Positions 1 through 8,600 of a stretch of 9,265 nucleotides of DNA are shown here, in pieces (within the stretch, counting starts at the first letter, position 1; the number at the start of each line of letters is the position of its first letter). A model generated the notes under the pieces. That model was not told the origin of the DNA and did no database searches. It saw only the letters and a list, made by a program, of their open reading frames with translations. The stretch is taken from the NCBI GenBank assembly GCA_900768675.1, contig CAAGDT010000249.1:1-9265 (forward strand), written 5' to 3'. This DNA comes from Oscillospiraceae bacterium (GTDB lineage Bacteria; Bacillota; Clostridia; Oscillospirales; Ruminococcaceae). The position numbers and the translations under genes are program-made.

Positions 1-65
1 AGCTGCTGTTTTACAGCCGCCGTGCCTTGAAATCGTATATTATCAGGCTTATGACTGCAAAGCTA
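1..65. other. Short non-coding left edge
   Basis: Downstream of the oxidase stop there are 65 bases with no gene. A small inverted repeat, GCTGT-TTT-ACAGC, lies at 5-17. It could be the base of a terminator for the minus-strand row, but the T-run that would follow on the minus strand would fall outside the window, so I do not call it one. Confidence 0.3.
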
Positions 66-524
66 TTATTCCTTTTGCCGCTTCTTATCCAACCACATCT
101 TTGCACGTCTGCAAGCAGTTTCACAATGACAGCGGATACTGCGGTTCATTACACGGAAAATGCCCCACATTCCCGATTCCACGTCCCACCGCAGCGAACC
201 CGAACGGTACAGGTAATCGCCACGGCATTTAGTGCGCTCAGGCTCTATATTGAACACGTTGCCAACGCTCATGGCGCCCTGTACGCAGATATCCGTCGAT
301 AAGGGACCCTCCGGCTGAGCCTTCCAGCGGTGACCGTGCAGCAGGAAGCTTATATTCCTTGGCTTGTCAGCAGGCATAAGCAGTCGGATTTTTACCCGCT
401 CGCCCACATAGGAGCTAAGCAGCGGGGTTGCGGGATCGCCGTGAACCTTTGAGTCGAACACCGTTGAAATCTGCGGGATTCGCTCCAGACGGTTGAAAAA
501 CCTCTCAGAGCGGTAGTTGTAGCC
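66..524 (-). pseudogene. Multicopper oxidase, C-terminal piece in shifted frame
   Basis: This continues the oxidase in the +1 frame. Reading across the shift gives DTGEK-GYNYRSERFF, then SKVHGDPATPLL, VGERVKIRLLMP, HGHRW, and a closing strand set GDYLYRSGSLRWDVESGMWGIFRVM, with a basic tail to TAA at 66-68. HGHRW is a copper-ligand HxH motif. A joined protein would be about 456 residues, with HGHRW near residue 367. The usual last laccase motif HCHxxxH is not present; the closing GMWGIFRV is intact. The frame is open back to 692, but residues before about 524 on that frame are noise. An ATG at 558-560 could restart translation (MTLPTTRTPEKKGYNY), with GGGAGG only two bases upstream, too close for normal initiation. 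I therefore treat it as the broken tail of the preceding gene, not an independent gene. Confidence 0.78.
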
Positions 525-1437
525 CTTTTTCTCCGGTGTCCTCGTGGTCGGGAGCGTCATGACCTCCCGGTTCGCCCTCCTCCATATCCTGCTCGGTGGT
601 TTTAATAAAAGCGCCGTTCTTGTCAAGCAGCCGTATTCCGTTGTGGGCAAAAAGCACAAACTCACGGAAGGTCTCCTGACCCGGAGCGGCAATTACTGCA
701 CATTCCTTATAATTCTCTTTCAGCGGGCGTATTCCGCTGTAATGCTTCGCTCCCGCAGGCTCTACGATAAGTGCGCCGAACAAGCCGTGCTGCTGGTGCA
801 TATTAGCAAACAGGTGGTCGTGGAAGAACACGGTGTTAAGCTCCTCGTTGGCAAAGAACCGCTCAATCAGCGTTTCACATCTTCTTGCACCCGCAATATT
901 ATTCCAGCCGTTTGCAGCTCCGTCGGAAACTATGGTGTCGAACTTCACCAGATGAATGTGGTAGCCCACAATATCTGTAAGGGTTTTAAGCTGAAAAGCG
1001 TTTCCCTCTATATATTCGGGCAGGAAGTTTGTAAGACGTATTTCAATGCAGTCCCCCGCATTTACCCTTATAACCAGCGGCTCGGGGCATATCTCTCCCC
1101 ACTCAACTCTGCGGATATATTCGTCAAGGGAGCCGACCTTTTCTATGTCCTCCTTAAGGACAAAAAAGCGCCCTTGCGGGTCGTGCCAGCCGTATTTGTT
1201 ATAGGTGACCTTCGCCTGTACTGCCGCAATCTCAAATACCTTTATTTTTTTATCGGTGCAGCAGGGGCAGGTATCGGTATACAGCGCTCCCGGGGCAAAA
1301 TTATCAACAAAATTTGCTTCCTCGGTAGGTGTAGGCTCTCTTTCAAGCCTGCCGCTTTCAGTAATTACTCCAAGGGGCGGAATCAAAGGCTCTTCGCCAA
1401 AGGTTCCTGCCACAAAATTAGGATAACCGGGGTGCAA
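505..1437 (-). CDS. Multicopper oxidase, N-terminal and central piece (broken gene)
   Basis: This is a cupredoxin-fold copper oxidase; such enzymes use type 1, 2 and 3 copper centres to couple substrate oxidation to reduction of oxygen to water. Numbering from TTG 1435-1437: CPCC at 57-60, KYGWHDPQGRFFVL at 81-94, VNAGDCIEIRLTN at 125-137, HIHLVKFD at 160-167 followed by SDGAANGWNN, and HDHLFANMHQQHGLFGALIVEP at 206-227. The HIH and HDH/HQQH clusters are the copper ligands expected here. Style resembles the large MnxG-like or 'multicopper oxidase' proteins of Firmicutes, from memory only. The TTG has no ribosome binding site, and an in-frame TAA lies six codons upstream, so the N-terminus is probably lost. 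After GEK at 302-304 (about 530) the frame runs into a spurious tail GLQLPL ending at 505; the real protein continues in another frame. The natural substrate is unknown. The same-strand GGDEF gene ends about 25 bases upstream. Confidence 0.8.
   Translation of the reverse strand: MHPGYPNFVAGTFGEEPLIPPLGVITESGRLEREPTPTEEANFVDNFAPGALYTDTCPCCTDKKIKVFEIAAVQAKVTYNKYGWHDPQGRFFVLKEDIEKVGSLDEYIRRVEWGEICPEPLVIRVNAGDCIEIRLTNFLPEYIEGNAFQLKTLTDIVGYHIHLVKFDTIVSDGAANGWNNIAGARRCETLIERFFANEELNTVFFHDHLFANMHQQHGLFGALIVEPAGAKHYSGIRPLKENYKECAVIAAPGQETFREFVLFAHNGIRLLDKNGAFIKTTEQDMEEGEPGGHDAPDHEDTGEKGLQLPL
523..530 (-). other. Frameshift point in the multicopper oxidase
   Basis: The minus strand reads GAG-AAAAA-GGG-C (A run at 526-530, G run at 523-525). 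Deleting one A (or G) joins the upstream frame ending DTGEK to the downstream frame starting GYNYRSERFF with no other change, and restores a continuous oxidase. The shift needed is +1 (or -2), not the -1 shift of classical slippery heptamers, so an indel in the homopolymer is more likely than programmed frameshifting. Confidence 0.75.
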
Positions 1438-1460
1438 CTCGGATTTTCGGGGTTATTTTA

Positions 1461-2651
1461 TCAGTATTTCCTGCGGTCAAGTCCCATTATACGGTAATAC
1501 TCCGACTTTTCGGCGTACATAAGCCGCTCTGCCTCTTTTATCAGCTCATTCATATTCTCTGCGTTTTCCTGCCAGACCTCTCCCGCCGCCATAGTAAGAC
1601 CACGGTCGGAAAGCGACCTGTGCAGAAGCGCCGTTTTCTCATTCATAGCCTGCTCGCTTATGCCGCTGCACAAAACAAGAAGCTCGTCTCCGCCTATTCT
1701 GAAAATGCCATAGCCGCCGAAGGCGGTTATAAGGCATTCTCCGCAGTCACGGATAAGCTTATCTCCTGCGGAATGACCCTCGTCGTCGTTAAGCCGCTTA
1801 AGACCTGTAATATCGCAGTAAACCACGCCCACGCTGCCGCTCAGGCTCATTTTTTCCAGATACTCCTCCATAGCACGGCGGTTTCCAAGTCCTGTAAGCT
1901 GGTCGCAGAAGCTCATATCCTGAAGCTCCTTCACAAGATTGCGCCGTTTCAGGGTTGAAACGATAAAATAACCCATAATCTGGAGCATATTCGTAGCATA
2001 TTCAAGCTTGCCGGGAGGCGGATTGTCGATACCGAAAAAGCCAAGCACCTTTCCGTCAAGGTACAGGGGAACAACCCCCACCGAGCGGATATTCTGCCGC
2101 TTCATAATCTCGTACTGAACAGGCTCGCTTTCACGGATTTCCTCAATATCATCGATTACAATGTTCTTTCCCTCGCCGAAATTCCTGTACCATGTGGCGC
2201 AGATTTCCGGCGGGAGGTTCTGTAAATTATCCTTTTCGGGGGTTATCCCCGCTGCAACCCATTCGTATGTATTGTTGTCGTAAAGCTCCTCAGTGCGCTC
2301 GAAAATATAGGTACGCTCGCCATTAAGCGCCATTCCGATATACTCAAGAATAATGTTCAGGGACTTATCGGGAACAGGCTCGTTAAGTGCAATCCGTATG
2401 CCGTTATTTACGATTGTTTCAAGGTCCTGATAATTTCTGAGCCGGTCGATCTGCCTCTTCTGCTCGGTTATATCAACTGCAACCTCGATGCGGTACAGCC
2501 TGCCATCCTCCTCGATAAGGGAATCCTTATGCAGAAAATACTTGTCCACCTTCGGGTTGTAGTACTCTGAAATACTGCGGGCTGCTCTTAGCCTACCGAA
2601 ATCATCTCGGTAAATATCTTTGCATTGGTATAGATAATGTAATCGCTGCAA
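1461..2651 (-). CDS. 5'-truncated PAS-GAF-GGDEF protein, putative diguanylate cyclase
   Basis: The GGDEF domain makes the second messenger cyclic di-GMP from two GTP in the cytoplasm; GAF and PAS are sensory. Numbering from the TTG at 2649-2651: the end of a PAS domain is at about 29-66 (YYNPKVDKYFLHKD to EVAVDITEQK), a GAF domain at about 72-238, and GGDEF at about 245-390. In the last, DQLTGLGNR (250-258), metal-binding D280, LNDDEGHSAGDKL (287-299) and the signature GGDEL (320-324) are intact, so catalysis is plausible. The R-x-x-D inhibitory site upstream of the signature is absent (FGGY instead). The C-terminus (MYAEKSEYY...RRKY, TGA) looks natural. The N-terminus does not: residues 1-21 are out-of-frame reading of the giant gene's end, and PAS similarity begins only near residue 29, in mid-domain. 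There is no ribosome binding site before TTG 2651 or before the next candidate, GTG V34. The true start, the first half of PAS and anything before it are missing, so this may be a pseudogene. Confidence 0.82.
   Translation of the reverse strand: MQRLHYLYQCKDIYRDDFGRLRAARSISEYYNPKVDKYFLHKDSLIEEDGRLYRIEVAVDITEQKRQIDRLRNYQDLETIVNNGIRIALNEPVPDKSLNIILEYIGMALNGERTYIFERTEELYDNNTYEWVAAGITPEKDNLQNLPPEICATWYRNFGEGKNIVIDDIEEIRESEPVQYEIMKRQNIRSVGVVPLYLDGKVLGFFGIDNPPPGKLEYATNMLQIMGYFIVSTLKRRNLVKELQDMSFCDQLTGLGNRRAMEEYLEKMSLSGSVGVVYCDITGLKRLNDDEGHSAGDKLIRDCGECLITAFGGYGIFRIGGDELLVLCSGISEQAMNEKTALLHRSLSDRGLTMAAGEVWQENAENMNELIKEAERLMYAEKSEYYRIMGLDRRKY
2566..2591 (-). other. Abrupt junction between giant gene stop and mid-PAS sequence
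   Basis: The giant gene ends with TAA at 2588-2590. Only seven codons later in the downstream frame (RAARSIS), recognisable PAS-domain sequence starts in mid-domain (EYYNPKVDKYF). This gap is too short for a promoter, start codon and the missing first half of PAS. It marks a deletion, rearrangement or assembly join. Confidence 0.6.
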
Positions 2652-5600
2652 ATTGTGTTATCTATACTGCTGCCGCTTTCGTCAAGCAGCTGAGCTTCAA
2701 GCACTACCTTGTAGTTTGCATACACCTTCGTATTTTTCTCAAACTCATCTCCTGTAATTACAGAGTATGAGGTTGGAATTTCAAAGGAATTTGCCTCGGA
2801 GGTCAGCTCACTTATATCCGCTATAACAGTATAAAACACATCGCCCTGCTCAGCCTTGGCAGCAGTCACACCGTTAATGGCTGCACCTGTCAGGTAGCTG
2901 CTGATATCGACCTGATTGTACTGCTTATCATCATCCTTCTGATACAAGGATAGAGTAAGCTTAACCTTTTTCGCCCTGTCCAGATCGGATTGAGGCACGT
3001 TTACAACGTTGTAATAGCCAACCGCCGTTATCTCGCCGTTCTTTTCAAGTCCGTTAACACCGCAGTTTGTTAGCTCGTTGGGCATTAAGGCGGGAATATC
3101 GTAGTTCAGCGAAACCGTAGAGATATTGTCACGGTAGTAGTTCTTACCGTCCGGTGCTTCTTTTGAAATAGTGCTCTGTCCTACATTGTCCTCTACATAG
3201 GCAAGGTTTGAAAGGGCGGAGTAGGTTACGCCGTTATCGCTGTTGCTGTTCTTCCTTTCGGGGAACTGGTCGATAATGCTTGTATCGTCGTCGTAGCTTA
3301 TCTTAAGGTCGCTGCATGTTATGGTAACGCTGCTGTTGCTGCTATTCTTAAGATAGTCCTTGATATCGAGAGCGTCCCCGTTTGAGTCCTTTCCGATAAT
3401 GGTTATAACCGAGTCGGGATTGCTGAAATCAAAGGGATAGCTGTTTTCTCCTATGGTATAGGTTCCGTAAACCCGCGGGCTTCCCTTAACGCCTTTCTCG
3501 ACCGCTCCCTCTTCCTTTCTTGAAGCCTCGATAATAAAGCCGTGGTATATGTGAATTGAGGGTGAACCCAGGAAGCTCTTTACCAGGTCAGGGGACTGCT
3601 TGATTGAAATTACCGTCTTAAGCTCTCCGGTTATCGTCCTGTTGTCGTCGTTTATAACCTCGCTGCCGGTGGTTGTAAAGGTAACGTCCTGCTCATACAG
3701 ATTACCGAGAATAACACGCACCGAGTTTGTTTTATCCTCAATAGCGGTGTTATTCATTCGGGAGGGAGTCATTCCGCTGTCACCAAGCCTTGAGGCGCAG
3801 GTTATCAGAACATTCAGCATACCGAAGCTGTCGTGGGATTCGGTAAAGAAGCTTAAATAATAGCTTTCCTCTACGGTAAGTATGTCGTTTTTAACAACCA
3901 TTCCCTCCTTAGGAGTTACAGTTACACTATAAGCTTCAGTATCCGTATCCTTCTTCCTTCTGTAATAAATTCCGCCGATTTTTACCGTTGCTTCGCTTAC
4001 TTCGTCTTCCCCGCATTTTGCCAGCGTTCCGTTCTCAACCGGATCTCCTACCGATATATCCGCCGATTTTTCAAGCAGCTCCAAGAAGGAAACAGGAGAA
4101 AATCCGGTATCATCGGAAGCCTTGAAGCTGCTTAAATTCAGCTTCTTGTCAACTGTATCAAAAGCAGTATCCATATCGGAATAATAGGCTTTACCGTTCC
4201 TGTTTCTGTCCACAAGGGCAATTTTTGTTCCTGAGGGGAAGACCTGCTCATTCATAACTACCGATTTTCCGTAGCTCTTAAGCAGATTTTCTCCCCCGTT
4301 TATTGCGTCCTGCCACTCAGCCGCCGTTCTTAAATAGGAATAGGTTACATAAGCGGTAACGGGAGTTCCGTAGTTTTCAAGAACAGGATCACCAAGAACG
4401 CTAAGGTAAAGGTCGGAATTATATCTTGTTCCCGAAAGAGCGCCTATTGTAAAGTCGAATTTCAGCATTTTCTCCACATACACGGGAATGTACAGATGAT
4501 AAGCAACTCTATTCTTTTCGTCCGGGTCATTCGGGTTGTCGGGAGCGTAATACTGAACGTCAATAAGGGTGAAACGGTTGTTATAGGCGCTGTCGTAGTC
4601 ATCGGTCATGGTGAAATAGCTGTTATTTATAACAAGGGAAGCAGCGCCAGCCTCCCGCTCAAATACATTGCTGTCGTTGTTATAGCTGTAGCAGGCTATG
4701 TCGATGTCGAACAATTTATTGCCGTTGCTGTCGGTTTCGCTCTTTGTATAGCTTGTTATCTTGCTGTTATTTGTGAGCAAATGGATACAGCTGTTCAGCA
4801 GGCTTGTGATATTCGTTCCGGAGTCGTTCAGCACAATAACGGGAAAATCATTTGCAATTTCCGCTCCCGTCTTTGTGTTGAAGGTTGAAAGCTTATCGCT
4901 GAAATTACTATCTTTAAAAATTGCTGCGTCTGCGTCAACGTTCTGATATGCCTTAGCGCTTCCGTCGGCTATATCCTTCAGAATGTTATTAAGTGCAGTA
5001 CTGCTTACTCCGTCGCCTGTAAGGGTATTTGTGCCGTCAATACTTACAGCGGGATTTACGTTAACGTATGGTGAAGCATCGGCTACGTTGGAAGTATTGT
5101 TTATCGGCGAGGAGGTTTTGTTGCATTCGGAAGCAACACAAGCGCCCTCGTAGTCGGCGTAAATCAGGTATAATTCGCCGTTATTTGTTCCGGCGTCCTT
5201 TTTCATATATGTTCCGTCTGCGCTTTTGGGCGTGCTTAAGCCTACAAGCTTAAGAGAACAGCCCGTATCAATATAACCGATAATATCTCCGGTTCTGCTA
5301 ATTTCCCTTGAGCGGGTACGGCTTACCTTTACATTATTCATAAGTACGTTATAGCCGATTATTTTTGAGTTTCCCAGTACTGCTCCCGCAATACCGCCCA
5401 CAGGCTTTTCCTTTGCAGCGTTGCTATCATTTTCGGTACTGGTTATACTACAGTCAGATAAGACGCTGTTTTTAATTGTAATAGTCTTTCCGTTATTCTC
5501 GATTTTACCGATAAAGCCTCCTGCGCCCTCTACGCTGGTGCTTTCTCTATTAGCCACAAAGTTATAGTTCTCAACCCTACAGTTATTAATTGTGGCATTT

Positions 5601-8600
5601 GTACCAAGAACCCCCACAAAACCGCATGCAACATAACCACCGTTGATATAGTTTTTATTGGCGGGGTCGCCTATAAGGGTGCAGTTATCGAAATAAGTGC
5701 CTGTTCCGTTGTAGGAAACGCCGATAAAGCCGCTGCTGTATATTTTCTTTGAACTATCACCTATATTGAGCCTGTTTACGGTGATATTATTAAAATTAAG
5801 CTCTATATTGGTGTTATTACCTGCCGCGCCGATAACTCCGCCTACGGAAGCGCCTTCCTTTTTGGCGTTATTGATATGTGTAGAAGTATCGGCTTCGCCT
5901 GTGATTTCAAAATTTGCTATTTTAAGCTTAGAAGATTCTTTTACGTTGCCGATAAGACCTCCGCAGCCGTAGAAATCGTTAAAGGTAGCACCTTCATTGG
6001 TTGTAACAGAATTAATTCCGATAGCTCCTCTGTGGTCATTATCTGCGCCGCCGAGGATAGCTGCGGGATTTCCGTTTCCGTCGGAGCTGCATTGATAAAT
6101 ATATCCGATAAGACCGCCGCTGCTGTAGCCCTTACCTATCGTTAATTTCTCGGCGCTTACGCTCATTATGTTGATATTTACATTCTTTGCAAAGCCCACA
6201 ATACCGCCCGAGCAGTAGCAAGCCTCAGAAGTAAGCTCTCCAAGATCAAGACTTTCAATACTCAGGTATTTTCTGGTACTGTCAACAGAGGAATTACATA
6301 CGCCTGCAAGACCTCCTGTACAGCTGTAGCCGCTGTTATCATACTTGACTGAAGCGTTTCCCGGGGAGGAATAGATATGATGCTTTACAGTACCGGAGAT
6401 TTTAAGGTTACTTACATTACCGCCTTCCGCCTGAATAAATACATTGAAAAGACCGAAGCCTCTTCTGCAGTCACTTCCTGAGCCGGCGTTATCAAAATAC
6501 TGCTGATACTTACTGTCGCCGTAGGTATAATACTTTGTATTAAGTTTTATTTCGGCACCATTACCGTTTACGTTCTTTACAGCCATCTGCATTGCACCGT
6601 CAGAGACATAATAGGAGCCGATTCCTCTGAAGCCCGGGGAAAGATTATAAACGGTATCCGAAGAAAAGCTTATACTGTATGTGCTGTTTTTATTTGTAAC
6701 GGTTGATAAAGGATATTTGCCTACATCGTTTGCATCTGTGTAGGTATAAATGATATAGGGGACGCCTGTTTTTGCAGTAGTATCCAAATCCATTACCTTA
6801 TCTTTATAATCAGCACAATCCTCCAAAGCATTGCTTGTGCCGATGTCGGTGTACTGCCCATGACGCTTCATATACCCATCTTTGAAGCCGTAGCTGTCGT
6901 ACTCATACTTGTCAGTAGAAGCCCTTCCCGCCCCGCTCATGGTAATGCAGCCAAGGAGGAAAAGAGACTGGGAGTCGGGAATACTAAGCGTACTATCAGC
7001 TCCGACAGAAAGCTTTTGGAAACCGCTTACTGCATTAATATCGGTAATAAAATAGTTCTTAGTACCGTTGTTCATTGTGGCGGTATTGTAACTGTAGGAA
7101 TCGCTTTCCGTTACGGCAAAGCCGTTTATAACTCTTCCTATAATAGGATTCATATACAGCATAATACGACCGCTGACTTTTTCTCCGTCTGAAAAATCGG
7201 AATAATAATTATTTACTATTCCCTTTCTCTGAGCCTCGGTAAGCTTTTTATTATCCATATTTCTGAAATAAACTCCGCCGGAGCTTAATACGCCGATATA
7301 GCCGCCTGCCGCAAAATTACCGTAATTAGTACCGCTCTCAACATATAAATAAGTGGTATCTGCGTAGGTAACGCTTACTCTGTCGATAATATTATCGCCG
7401 CCGGTTACTATGCCGATAAGGCCGCTGTAAAACCTGGTGCTTCCGCCGTCACCCGCATACTTTGAGTTGCCGTCACAGCTTTTGTCAAAGCTGCTGAAAT
7501 TGGCTGAAATATAGATATTAAGATCCTTGACAACCGAGCCCTGGCTGTTGTAGATAAAGGGGCTGAAATTCGTGATTTCAATTGTGGGATAACGGCTTTC
7601 TTCAGAATTGTATTTTCCGCAGATTACTCCCTTGAAAGGAGTGTCCTTTCCTATACCGGAAAAGCTGTTCGGCAGGGTAATATCGTTCGGAATCTGATAA
7701 TAAGCGGTTGCAAGAGAAGCACAGATGTCTGCAACTGCTATCGTTGCTTTACCGGCAATAATATTTCCGTCATTATCAACAGGATAGAATATATCTTCAT
7801 CCTTGACGTACTGATACCTTGTATGCTCATCGCACCACGAATTATAATTATCCTTTGAATAATAGTTAATAACTAACTTGTCGTCAAGCACAGGGTTCGC
7901 CGCAAGAAGATTTGCCAGAAGAACAAGCTGCTTTGCGCTTGTGATAACGTAAGGGTCGTTATAGGTTCCGCAGCCTGCATCAAGGTTAGTGTCGTTCTTG
8001 TAGTTTACCTTAATCTCGTGATAGTGTACGCTTCCCGAAGCAGTTGTATTGCTTGCCGTAAAGACGTAAGGCAGGAAACGGGTTACCTCTTTTCCGAAAT
8101 CGTAATCTGCGTCTGTGCTTTCAGGCTTTTCGGGATTGGTATAGTAACCGGAGTCGATATACTGGCGCTGTAAGCTTATCGTTTCATTCTTTTCCTCGTT
8201 TACAATCTCAACATACTCCTTTGTACCGGAAATTTCCATACCGTAGGTAACCTTATGCAAAGGATTACCGGAAGAATCCCAGTCCTCTCCGTACTTGAAG
8301 TTATATACTGCGGAGCAGCTGCTTCCGTCGGGGTATTTAAAGCTGTTCAGGAGGGTTGCACTGCTGAAAATGGAATGAGAGGTGCCGTAGGCGATAGTAA
8401 GAGCGTTGTTGACGGCAGTATTTGCGTCGTCATCAGCACCGAAAACTGCACCCAACTCTCTTCCGTCAAGAATAATCCCGCTGAAGGTAAGGCTTATATT
8501 ATCCGCAGTATCTCCGCCAACGTCACCGATAAGGCTTGAAGCGGCGGTACCAATATCGTTGTAGCTGTTCGCCGTGGTTTTAACGCCGTTTACTGTGATT

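Noticed and set aside
5..17. Small hairpin as a transcription terminator
   Set aside because: The stem is only 5 bp with a 3-base loop, and no T-run on the minus-strand side is visible before the window ends.
523..532. Programmed ribosomal frameshift on GAAAAAGGG
   Set aside because: The needed shift is +1 or -2 relative to the upstream frame, while A-rich slippery heptamers give -1; no stimulatory structure was recognised.
544..1497. 317-codon open frame on the + strand
   Set aside because: It lies antisense to the multicopper oxidase, whose copper motifs are clear on the minus strand; the + translation shows no recognisable domain and looks like a codon-bias shadow.
1620..1958. 112-codon + strand frame
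   Set aside because: It lies antisense to the GGDEF domain, whose signature motifs fix the coding strand as minus.
4496..4888. 130-codon + strand frame rich in Val/Ile/Ala
   Set aside because: It is antisense to the long frame of the giant protein; the hydrophobic look comes from complementing Asp/Asn/Tyr/Thr codons.
5265..6645. CRISPR-like or tandem DNA repeat from recurring ccgataa-type words
   Set aside because: The words recur at irregular spacing in a single open frame and encode the GGxIG protein turns; flanking DNA differs between copies.
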